Source of the DNA: Candidatus Saccharimonadota bacterium
Lineage (GTDB): Bacteria; Patescibacteriota; Saccharimonadia; Saccharimonadales; Saccharimonadaceae
DNA: 64,000 nt
Assembly: GCA_027450165.1 (NCBI GenBank)
Contig: DAIDKE010000001.1
Coordinates: forward strand, 1 to 64,000
Reading direction: 5' to 3'
The notes beneath the pieces were generated by a model. That model saw only the letters and a list, made by a program, of their open reading frames with translations, did no database searches and was not told the DNA's origin. Positions 1-6,626 of this stretch are shown here, piece after piece (position 1 is the stretch's first letter; each line of letters opens with the position of its first letter). A program made the translations under genes and the position numbers.

Positions 1-2
1 CC

Positions 3-53
3 GAGCGCGACGGCATCGACTTCGATCAACCACCTACACGACCACTTGGGTAG
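3..53 (+). CDS. Possible 3' end of a cut-off gene
   Basis: An open frame from the window edge ends in TAG at 51-53 and reads ERDGIDFDQPPTRPLG. The G+C-rich composition matches the next genes. Another frame stays open to a TGA at 101-103 that overlaps the next start codon, so I cannot say which, if either, is real. Confidence 0.3.
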   Translation, partial: ERDGIDFDQPPTRPLG

Positions 54-99
54 CCAGAACTTTAGGTAGCGACGTCAGGCGGAAAGGAGGGATTTCACC

Positions 100-720
100 A
101 TGACAGCAACCAAGAACCAACCACGCGGCGCCCGTCAGTTCGCTGACGACATCAACCAGCTGCGCCATCTGCGCCGACTCGGACGGCGCCCCAACTTGCC
201 TGCCGCTCGTCGCCTGGCGGTCGCCCAGATTAGGCAGATCCGGCGCCGATGCGCCGCCGCAGGCCTAACCATCGATGAGTACGTCGGGCTGCAGCCGTCA
301 ATTCAGATCGTGCACGCCGCGCACCTGCCGGTGCCCGCACTCCTGGTACCCGGCAACGGTCCCGATGAGTGGGCGATCCACGTGCGCTCGACCAGCCCCG
401 ACGGGGAGCAGCGCTGCCAAATCGTCCGCGAGTTCAAGTACTGCCTTGACGCCCCACTCGTCCACCGGCTCTACAGCCCCCACGACAAGCTCAGCCACCA
501 GCAGGCAGCCGTGGCCGCTGACCGGTTCGCCGACGAGCTGCTCATGCCGGCCCGCCAGCTGCGCCAAGCCGCCCGCCAGGGCGACGGCACGCCGATCGAC
601 ATCGCGATCCGCTTCAACGTCACGCCTCAGCGCGCCGAGCAGCGCCTCATCGAACTCGGCCTGGCCCACCAGTCCGAACCCGCTGGCCACCCGGAGGGAG
701 GGCTACGCCATGGCCGATAA
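100..720 (+). CDS. ImmA/IrrE-like protein with degenerate zinc motif
   Basis: This 206-residue protein resembles the ImmA/IrrE family, metallopeptidases that in mobile elements cleave an immunity repressor. The family layout is visible: a helical N-terminus, the motif block at residues 110-114, then FADELLMP at 143-150 and a predicted helix-turn-helix around 165-185. In place of the expected HExxH the protein has REFKY, so both zinc-binding histidines are replaced and peptidase activity is doubtful. It may act as a DNA-binding or anti-repressor remnant. A strong ribosome site (GGAAAGGAGG, 81-90) supports the start. The stop overlaps the excisionase start, and the composition is far richer in G+C than the backbone after 2300. 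Confidence 0.7.
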   Translation: MTATKNQPRGARQFADDINQLRHLRRLGRRPNLPAARRLAVAQIRQIRRRCAAAGLTIDEYVGLQPSIQIVHAAHLPVPALLVPGNGPDEWAIHVRSTSPDGEQRCQIVREFKYCLDAPLVHRLYSPHDKLSHQQAAVAADRFADELLMPARQLRQAARQGDGTPIDIAIRFNVTPQRAEQRLIELGLAHQSEPAGHPEGGLRHGR

Positions 721-919
721 CCAACCGCTGGTCTACACCGTCCGGGAAGCTGCGGCCCGCCTCAAGGTCAGCCCCTGGACCATCAACCGACTGATCCAGC
801 TCAAGGAACTGGGCAGCATCCAGCTCGGCGCTCGGCGCCTCATCCCCTATGCCGACCTCGACGCTTTCATCGCTCGTCTGCGCAACGAACAAGACCCCCT
901 GGAGGCTCACCGTGGCTAG
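710..919 (+). CDS. Excisionase-type HTH protein
   Basis: A 69-residue protein of the helix-turn-helix 17 (Xis/MerR-like) family, with the pattern YTVREAAARLKVSPWTI near the N-terminus followed by a wing and RLIPYADLDAFI. Such proteins bend DNA at attachment sites and steer a tyrosine integrase towards excision. The ATG at 710 lies inside the last codons of the upstream gene, and its stop overlaps the integrase GTG by 8 bases, so the three genes look translationally coupled. Ribosome site GGAGGG at about 693-698. Confidence 0.8.
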   Translation: MADNQPLVYTVREAAARLKVSPWTINRLIQLKELGSIQLGARRLIPYADLDAFIARLRNEQDPLEAHRG

Positions 920-2294
920 GCGCAGCAACGGCGAGGGCACGATCTACCGGCGTGCCGACGGCCGCTACGAGGCAGCAGCCCTGGTCCATGTCGCTGGCGG
1001 GCAAAGACGACGCATCCGCGCCTACGCTTCCACGCGCGCCGACGCTCAGCGTCTCCTCCTGGAACGTCTCGACCGTGAGCGGCGCGGGATACCGGCGCCC
1101 GTCGAGCAGCCAAGCCTGGGCCATTACCTCGACCACTGGCTCGAGGACGTTGTGGCCAAGACCACCCGCCCGCTGACTCTAAAGTCCTACGAGGCGATCA
1201 TCCGCCTGTACATCAAGCCGCTGCTGGGCAAGAAAACGCTGACGCGACTCAGCGTCCAAGACGTCCAGCAGGCCATCGTCAGCCTGCAGAACGCCGGGCA
1301 TTCGGCTCGCACCATCCAGAAGTTCCGCGCCAACCTTCGGGCGGCCCTGCACAGCGCCATGCGCGAGGAACTCGTCTTCCGCAACGTCGCCTCGCTCGCC
1401 CAGATACCGAGGTGGGAGCGCAAGGAGATCAAGCCTTGGAGCCTTGAGGAAGCCGCCAAGTTCCTCGACGCCACGCGCCAGCATCGGCTTCATGTCGCCT
1501 TCCTGCTGCTCGTCGTCTACGGCATGCGTGAGGGTGAAGTCCTCGGCCTGCGCTGGAGCGACATCGACTTTGCAGCCAACACCCTGGTCGTGCGCCAGCA
1601 GATCCAGCGCCTCGACGGCAAACTGCGCGCCGTGCCCGTCAAGACCAGCGCTGGGCGGCGCACCCTGCCACTGGTGCCACGTGTTCGCACCGCGCTGCTG
1701 GATCTGGCAGCCCAGCGCGGCATCGACCTGCACACCATCACGCCATCCGGCGTCCAGAGTGAGTTCTCCACCGAGAACCTGGTTGTCGTCAGCACGGCCG
1801 GCGGCCCGATCGAGGCTCAGAACTTCCTGCGCACGTTCCGACGAGCCTGCCGCGACGCCGGACTGCGCGACATCGTCATCCACCACCTGCGTCACACCGC
1901 CGCCACGATGCTCAAGACCCTGGGCGTGCCCGCCCGCGACGCCCAGCTGATCCTGGGCCACGCCAACGTCGCCACCACCCAGCAGATCTACCAGCACGGA
2001 GACGTCGAAGAGCAGCGCAAGGCCGTCCTCGCGGTCCAGGACGCGCTGTCCCAGGCGCCACGCGAAGGCTCGACGATGAGCCTCACTGTGTCGCTACCTG
2101 CACCGCTGGGCACCCGTTGCCGTCAAACATTGCCGTCAAACGATTGCCAGACCATCAAAGGCACCGAAACGCAAGAACCCCCGTTGCGTGAAACAACGGG
2201 GGTCAGAGGGCTCGAATCATTTGGTGGCGCCACCTGGATTCGAACCAGGGACACAAGGCTCTTCAGGCCTCTGCTCTACCGGGCTGAGCTATAG
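912..2294 (+). CDS. Tyrosine site-specific integrase
   Basis: Phage/ICE-type tyrosine recombinase of about 460 residues. Order: an N-terminal arm-binding region (SNGEGTIYRRADGRYEA), a SAM-like core-binding domain at about 70-170, then the catalytic domain with Arg in YGMREGEVLGLRW (about 206), HHLRHTA (about 324-330), LGHANV (about 350) and the nucleophile Tyr in QQIYQH (about 360). I chose GTG 912 rather than an upstream ATG because GGAGG sits at 901-905 and the overlap with the excisionase is typical. The frame continues past the catalytic domain and ends inside the tRNA-Phe gene on the other strand, as integrases of tRNA-inserted elements often do. Probably of actinobacterial origin by composition (inference). 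Confidence 0.9.
   Translation: MARRSNGEGTIYRRADGRYEAAALVHVAGGQRRRIRAYASTRADAQRLLLERLDRERRGIPAPVEQPSLGHYLDHWLEDVVAKTTRPLTLKSYEAIIRLYIKPLLGKKTLTRLSVQDVQQAIVSLQNAGHSARTIQKFRANLRAALHSAMREELVFRNVASLAQIPRWERKEIKPWSLEEAAKFLDATRQHRLHVAFLLLVVYGMREGEVLGLRWSDIDFAANTLVVRQQIQRLDGKLRAVPVKTSAGRRTLPLVPRVRTALLDLAAQRGIDLHTITPSGVQSEFSTENLVVVSTAGGPIEAQNFLRTFRRACRDAGLRDIVIHHLRHTAATMLKTLGVPARDAQLILGHANVATTQQIYQHGDVEEQRKAVLAVQDALSQAPREGSTMSLTVSLPAPLGTRCRQTLPSNDCQTIKGTETQEPPLRETTGVRGLESFGGATWIRTRDTRLFRPLLYRAEL
2117..2148 (+). repeat. Tandem 12-bp repeats near the integrase end
   Basis: TTGCCGTCAAAC occurs at 2117-2128 and 2130-2141, one helical turn plus 2-3 bases apart, followed by a partial copy TTGCC at 2144-2148. 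Between an integrase and its tRNA target, such iterated sites are usually integrase arm-type or excisionase binding sites. That role is inferred from position. Confidence 0.6.
2177..2203. terminator. Hairpin between integrase and tRNA-Phe
   Basis: A perfect 10-bp stem, ACCCCCGTTG/CAACGGGGGT, with a 7-base loop. On the minus strand it is followed by TTCTTGCGTTT, a weak T-rich tail, so it could end tRNA-Phe transcription. On the plus strand it lies near the end of the integrase frame. It may belong to the element or to the host side. Confidence 0.55.
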
Positions 2295-2298
2295 CGCC
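2222..2298 (-). tRNA. tRNA-Phe (GAA)
   Basis: Full cloverleaf on the minus strand: a 7-bp acceptor (GGCGCTA with TGGCGCC-side pairing), D-arm GCTC/GAGC, anticodon stem GAGGC/GCCTT with loop CTGAAGA giving anticodon GAA, T-arm CCTGG/CCAGG around TTCGAAT, and an encoded CCA end. Its 3' end (2222) faces the integrase, the usual arrangement when an element inserts at the tRNA 3' end and restores it. Confidence 0.95.
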
Positions 2299-2336
2299 AC
2301 GCAAGCGACTCGGCGTCGAGCCGCTTGAACTTCATT

Positions 2337-2365
2337 ATTTTACAGTAGTCGGGCTGTTTTCACAA
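2337..2365 (-). promoter_or_regulatory. Promoter of tRNA-Phe
   Basis: On the minus strand TTGTGA (2360-2365) is followed after exactly 17 bases by TAAAAT (2337-2342), about 40 bases before the tRNA. A small CGGCTCG/CGAG hairpin lies in the leader. Confidence 0.65.
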
Positions 2366-2370
2366 GCCGT

Positions 2371-3117
2371 TTACTTTTTGGTCAGGCTGGAAACAGCATT
2401 CGACAAATCTGTTGGCAAAACAACGACTGTTTTTTGGCTTGGTTCAACAGCGATTTTTTCAAGCGTTTGCAGAGTACGAATATTGATACCACCAGGAACT
2501 TTCGCCAAGGTTCCAGCAGCTTCCGACACGGCAACAGCGGCTGCTTTTTCACCTTCAGCCACAATAATCACAGCTCGGCGCTCACGCTCAGCCTCGGCTT
2601 GCTTGGCCATGGCCCGCTTCATGTCTTGCGGCAGTTCAATGTTCTGAATCTTAACCGTCTCAACATCGATACCCCATTTTTCAGTCTGAATATCAACGAT
2701 TTTCTTGATCTGGGCACTAACTTCGTCGCGCTTGCTCAGCAGTGAATCAAGATCAACATTACCTGTCACATCACGCAAAGCTGCCTGAGCAAACTGGCTA
2801 CTGGCGTAGACAAAGTTGGCTACCTCAAGCACAGCTTTTTGGGCATCAACAACGCGAAAATAAACCACCGCGTCGACGTTAACCGTCACGTTATCTTTAG
2901 TAATTACTTCTTGTTTAGGAATGTCGATGGTACTGGTGCGCTGATCAACTTTAACAATCCGCTGAAAAATCGGAAAAACTACCCTTAAGCCCGGCTCACG
3001 TAAACCAGTAAAACGACCAAGCGTCAGTACAACGCCGCGCTCGTATTGATTAATAACCTTTAAACCGCCCAATATGTAGATCACCACAATGATGATTAGC
3101 CAAATTAGAACATCCAT
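2371..3117 (-). CDS. SPFH/band 7 (slipin-like) membrane protein
   Basis: A 248-residue stomatin/prohibitin-type protein. One hydrophobic N-terminal segment (about residues 3-18) is followed by the band 7 domain with the typical NQYERGVVLTLGRF and PGLRVVFPIFQRIVKVDQRT, and then an alanine/glutamate-rich helix (KQAEAERERRAVIIVAEGEKAAA, about 165-190). Family members oligomerise in the cytoplasmic membrane and organise microdomains or membrane proteases; no NfeD protease partner is adjacent. A good ribosome site (AAGGAGG) lies 5 bases before the ATG. It follows ddl on the same strand 33 bases away and may be co-transcribed with it. Confidence 0.9.
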   Translation of the reverse strand: MDVLIWLIIIVVIYILGGLKVINQYERGVVLTLGRFTGLREPGLRVVFPIFQRIVKVDQRTSTIDIPKQEVITKDNVTVNVDAVVYFRVVDAQKAVLEVANFVYASSQFAQAALRDVTGNVDLDSLLSKRDEVSAQIKKIVDIQTEKWGIDVETVKIQNIELPQDMKRAMAKQAEAERERRAVIIVAEGEKAAAVAVSEAAGTLAKVPGGINIRTLQTLEKIAVEPSQKTVVVLPTDLSNAVSSLTKK

Positions 3118-3150
3118 GAGAACCTCCTTATTTCTGACACTATTGTAGCA

Positions 3151-4152
3151 CTAAGCCAGTTCAATTAAGCGTGAAATCAGGTCGCTGTAACTAATGCCCG
3201 CCGCCTGCCAAGATTTTGGATACATACTAATGTTCGTAAAGCCCGGCATGGTGTTGACCTCGCCGAAGTAAACCTTGCCCTCTGGCGTCAAAAAGAAGTC
3301 AATCCGCGCCAGACCCTTGCCTTCGACGGCCTTGAAAACGGTGCGCGTTAGGGCTTTAATCTCTTCGGCCTTATCTTTTGGCAAATCGGCCGGCGTCATA
3401 ACTTTCGACTGGCTGTCCGGATCATACTTTGACTCATAAGAATAAAATTCACGGTCCGGCACCACTTCACCCGGCTCGCTGACTGCAAAATCGGTCACAT
3501 TACCAAGCACCGAAACTTCGATTTCGCGGCCAACAATCGCTTGCTCAATCAGAACTTTATCGTCGAGTTTCGCGGCCTCTATGAGCGCTGTCTGGAAATC
3601 AATTTCATTATCAACTTTGCTCACACCGACCGAAGAACCGAGTCGTGACGGCTTTACGAAAACAGTTGAGCCTAGTTTTTCGGTTACTTGCTGCCAGGCT
3701 GGCGTTTCTTCACCGCGGCGATATCCAATATAAGGCACGATGTTGACGCCGGCATGCTCGGCCACGCGCTTGGTTAATTCTTTATCAATGCTTACTACCG
3801 ACGCCTCAACGCCCGAGCCAACCATTGGAATATGCAGCAACTCCGCCAAACCCTGGACCGTGCCGTCTTCACCGTGTTCACCGTGCAAAATCGGCAAAAT
3901 CACGTCGACTTTTAGGTCCGAATCGTCGCTTAACTTGAACCAGCCGCCGCCAAGCACCGGCAATAATTCGTTCTGGCTGCCAGTCAAATCCTCAAAATCG
4001 TCAACCAGCCACCAGTGGCCAACCTTGTCGATATAGCCCAGACTCACGTCATATTCAGTTTTATCAATCGCACCAAATACATTTTTAGCAGAGGCAATTG
4101 AAACCTCGTGCTCTGATGATTCGCCACCAAATAACAATAAAACGCTTTTCAT
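3151..4152 (-). CDS. ddl: D-alanine--D-alanine ligase
   Basis: ATP-grasp ligase of 333 residues that joins two D-alanines for the peptidoglycan stem peptide. The N-terminal FGGESSEHEVSIASA matches the family signature. GSGVEASVVSIDKELTKR, VKPSRLGSSVGVSKV (ATP loop) and RIDFFLTPEGKVYFGEVNTMPGFT (Mg/ATP and substrate residues) occur in the expected order. Length is close to the usual 300-360. A TATAAT lies 10 bases before the ATG on the minus strand, and the gene is divergent from rarA with only 47 bases between starts. It implies the cell builds its own D-Ala-D-Ala peptidoglycan. Confidence 0.95.
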   Translation of the reverse strand: MKSVLLLFGGESSEHEVSIASAKNVFGAIDKTEYDVSLGYIDKVGHWWLVDDFEDLTGSQNELLPVLGGGWFKLSDDSDLKVDVILPILHGEHGEDGTVQGLAELLHIPMVGSGVEASVVSIDKELTKRVAEHAGVNIVPYIGYRRGEETPAWQQVTEKLGSTVFVKPSRLGSSVGVSKVDNEIDFQTALIEAAKLDDKVLIEQAIVGREIEVSVLGNVTDFAVSEPGEVVPDREFYSYESKYDPDSQSKVMTPADLPKDKAEEIKALTRTVFKAVEGKGLARIDFFLTPEGKVYFGEVNTMPGFTNISMYPKSWQAAGISYSDLISRLIELA

Positions 4153-4187
4153 ATTACCCCTGATTATATCATCCGGGCCGGGCGGCG

Positions 4188-4199
4188 TATAATTAGGCT
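4188..4199 (+). promoter_or_regulatory. -10 box of rarA; leaderless start
   Basis: TATAAT at 4188-4193 is followed by six bases and then the rarA ATG at 4200. With usual start-site spacing, transcription begins at or next to the ATG. No Shine-Dalgarno sequence is present and the -35 is weak. Confidence 0.65.
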
Positions 4200-5378
4200 A
4201 TGCAGCGAGTTCCCTTGGCCGAGAGGATGCGGCCAAAGACGTTAGATGAGGTGATTGGGCAAACCCATCTTTTAGGTGATGGCGAAATTTTGCGCCAAAT
4301 CGTTAAAAATAAAGAACCTGTCAGCTTGATTTTGTGGGGCCCGCCAGGCAGTGGTAAAACTACACTTGCCCGCATTATTGCCAGCGAAGTTAATGCTGAG
4401 TTTGTCGAGATCTCGGCCGTCACCAGTGGCAAAAAAGACGTTGAAAAAATTGTTGAACATGCCCGCCAAAACTGGAATCTAAATCTGCGGACGATCTTAT
4501 TTGTCGACGAAATTCACCGCTTTAACAAAGCACAGCAAGACGCCTTTTTGCCGCATGTCGAGTCTGGCTTAATCACCTTGATCGGTGCGACAACCGAAAA
4601 TCCAAGTTTCGAGGTCATTACACCCTTGCTTAGCCGCTCACGGGTGCTTGTACTAGAGCCCCTGACTAAAGACGAAATAATCAACATTTTAAGGCGCGGC
4701 ATGAAAGCCGAAAAAATTACCAGCAAGGTCACCAAAGAAGGTCTGGATTACTTAGCCGAATTATCTGGCGGCGATGCCCGGGTCGCCCTAAATAACCTCG
4801 AGCTAGCCATCAGCGTGGCGCGCGGCGCCAAAATCACGCCCGAGATCGTTAAAACTGCCGCCCAAAAACGCGTCCCCGGCTACGACAAAAAAGGCGAAAT
4901 GCATTACAACGTCATCAGCGCTTTTATTAAAAGTATGCGCGGCAGCAACGTCGACGCCACACTTTATTATCTGGCGCGAATGCTTGACGCCGGCGAAGAT
5001 CCGAAGTTTGTCGCCCGCCGCATGGTGATTTTTGCCAGTGAAGATATCGGCCTGGCCGGCAACGGCGCCCTTGGCCTGGCGCTCAATGCTTTTCAAGCTG
5101 TCGAACGCGTCGGCATGCCCGAATCACAATATATTTTGTTTCACGTTGCCACCGCTCTAGCCAAAAGTGAAAAATCGCGCCGCACCACTGATGCCATGGG
5201 CCGCGCCCAGGCCTTAGCTAAGCAATACCCGGACGCGCCGGTACCGTTGCACCTACGCAACGCGCCAACCAAACTTATGAAGGATCTCGGTTACAACAAA
5301 GGCTACAAATGGCAGGCCGGATTTGAACCAGACAAAGGCTTTTTGCCAGACGAAATCAAAGATCAACAGATTTTCTGA
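4200..5378 (+). CDS. rarA: Replication-associated AAA+ ATPase RarA (MgsA)
   Basis: A 392-residue clamp-loader-like AAA+ protein that works at stalled replication forks. The N-terminus [20 protein letters not shown] is typical of the family. Walker A is [11 protein letters not shown] (about residues 47-57), Walker B is [22 protein letters not shown], sensor 1 is [11 protein letters not shown], and the C-terminal tetramerisation region contains [22 protein letters not shown]-like sequence and [21 protein letters not shown]. Length is close to the 420-450 seen in other bacteria. Divergent from ddl; predicted leaderless mRNA. Confidence 0.93.
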   Translation: MQRVPLAERMRPKTLDEVIGQTHLLGDGEILRQIVKNKEPVSLILWGPPGSGKTTLARIIASEVNAEFVEISAVTSGKKDVEKIVEHARQNWNLNLRTILFVDEIHRFNKAQQDAFLPHVESGLITLIGATTENPSFEVITPLLSRSRVLVLEPLTKDEIINILRRGMKAEKITSKVTKEGLDYLAELSGGDARVALNNLELAISVARGAKITPEIVKTAAQKRVPGYDKKGEMHYNVISAFIKSMRGSNVDATLYYLARMLDAGEDPKFVARRMVIFASEDIGLAGNGALGLALNAFQAVERVGMPESQYILFHVATALAKSEKSRRTTDAMGRAQALAKQYPDAPVPLHLRNAPTKLMKDLGYNKGYKWQAGFEPDKGFLPDEIKDQQIF

Positions 5379-5416
5379 CGTTGTTATTTTTACTAAGCAT
5401 TTTCTCAGAATTAGAC

Positions 5417-5445
5417 TTGGCAAGCTATCACGTGTCAGGCATAAT
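5417..5445 (+). promoter_or_regulatory. Promoter of the small coiled-coil gene
   Basis: TTGGCA (5417-5422), a 17-base spacer and CATAAT (5440-5445). The ATG follows after six bases, so the message should be leaderless. Confidence 0.65.
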
Positions 5446-5451
5446 AGACTT

Positions 5452-5721
5452 ATGACCAAGTCGGGCAAAACACTGGACCAACGTGTAGAAAACCTCGAAT
5501 ACCATATGGTAAAAGTTGAGGCGCGCCTTGATAATATCGAGGCATCAATGGCCACCAAAGATGACCTTGGCAAGCTTGATAATAAACTCGACTTTATCAT
5601 TGGCATGCTCGATAAAGACGAAACTGAACGTTTAGCTATGGGCGCCCAGCTCGGCCGCCATGAAGATTGGATTCAACGCGCCAGCGTCAAAAACGGCATC
5701 CGTTACAACCCTGGCGTATAG
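5452..5721 (+). CDS. Small coiled-coil protein, unknown function
   Basis: An 89-residue soluble protein. Residues 8-60 form heptad-like helices (LDQRVENLEYHMVKVEARLDNIE, then KDDLGKLDNKLDFIIGML), resembling small phage- or CPR-type coiled-coil proteins of unknown role. I prefer ATG 5452 over an upstream in-frame ATG at 5323, which would overlap rarA, because a good promoter ends six bases before 5452. No partner gene is obvious. Confidence 0.65.
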   Translation: MTKSGKTLDQRVENLEYHMVKVEARLDNIEASMATKDDLGKLDNKLDFIIGMLDKDETERLAMGAQLGRHEDWIQRASVKNGIRYNPGV

Positions 5722-5775
5722 TTATATTGCTCATGCTTGCAAAATACAAGTAAAACTTGTTAAATAGCGGCATTT

Positions 5776-6555
5776 ATGAGCGTGGATTTAACTCAGCAGG
5801 TGCAAGCGTTGCTCAGTCGGCCATCTAAATCGGATTTCGAACAAATTCGCCCTGTCTTTGACCTTGCAAATGCCCCACGTGAGGTCGTTCACGGCCTGAG
5901 CCTAACGCCCGCCAATCTGCTTCATTCCATGCACTGCGCCCGCAAGGAGCGCGAAAAAGCCGAATCTTACCGAGGTTTTAACGTTGGCGCAGCAGTCATG
6001 GGCCTTAGAATACGACCGGGGGCCTTTACGTTCGTCACCGGCCACAACATCAAGGATAGGCCGGGCGAAGCAGCGATCAATATCCACGCCGAACAATGCG
6101 CCCTTGAAAAAGCCAGACAGCTCGACCTACAGGCCGTCAGCATGGTCGTAGTAGTGAGCGAAACTCAGCCCGACCAACAAAGCGGACATGAAATGTGTAC
6201 ACTTCACCCCTGTGGTTTATGCCGCAGCGCCCTGGCAAGTAATCCAATGATCGATGCCGAAACAACGTTAATAGCTAGCGCCCTACCGAACTTTCGAACT
6301 ATCGAATTGTATAGTTTAGCGGCGCTGCGAAAGTTTCATGAGGGCAGCGCAGACGCTCAAATCACCCGTTTTGACTTACCTGCCCTAAAAATGTTCGAGC
6401 CGGTTGAAGCAACCGACAAACCTATACGTATCGAAGATGATGCAAGCACGAACGCCGAAGAAGCAATTTGGAACAATACCGTCGGCGCCTATTTGACCAA
6501 ACTTCGCATTGAACTTCTAAAGAATTCCAGCGCCCAAAGTTCACTAGAATCATAA
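5776..6555 (+). CDS. Cytidine deaminase-like zinc protein
   Basis: A 259-residue protein of the cytidine/deoxycytidylate deaminase superfamily. The zinc site is complete: HAEQCALEKA (HAE, about residues 104-106) and CTLHPCGLCRSAL (PCxxC, about 147-151). Upstream, SYRGFNVGAAVMG matches the substrate-side motif of cytidine deaminases (usually SxFxVGAA). An extension of about 45 residues precedes the domain and about 60 follow it; free cytidine deaminases are near 130 residues. The reaction is probably hydrolytic deamination of a cytosine nucleoside or nucleotide, but the extra regions leave the substrate uncertain. TTGCAA, 18 bases, TAAATA lies just upstream. Confidence 0.75.
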   Translation: MSVDLTQQVQALLSRPSKSDFEQIRPVFDLANAPREVVHGLSLTPANLLHSMHCARKEREKAESYRGFNVGAAVMGLRIRPGAFTFVTGHNIKDRPGEAAINIHAEQCALEKARQLDLQAVSMVVVVSETQPDQQSGHEMCTLHPCGLCRSALASNPMIDAETTLIASALPNFRTIELYSLAALRKFHEGSADAQITRFDLPALKMFEPVEATDKPIRIEDDASTNAEEAIWNNTVGAYLTKLRIELLKNSSAQSSLES

Positions 6556-6560
6556 CCGCC

Positions 6561-6618
6561 TTGCAAAACAGAGGTAAAAGTGCTATAATTCACAGCAAGG
6601 AAGCCGAGAGTAACTCGG
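6561..6618 (+). promoter_or_regulatory. typA promoter and leader hairpin
   Basis: TTGCAA (6561-6566), 17 bases, TATAAT (6584-6589). The short leader contains CCGAGAGTAACTCGG (6604-6618), a 5-bp stem followed by TAATTTTT and then the ATG at 6627. A hairpin with a T-run directly before the start could attenuate transcription or hide the start. Confidence 0.65.
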
Positions 6619-6626
6619 TAATTTTT

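Noticed and set aside
1179-1997. Long minus-strand open frame opposite the integrase
   Set aside because: It is the mirror frame of a clear tyrosine recombinase in G+C-rich DNA; it has no ribosome site and no domain.
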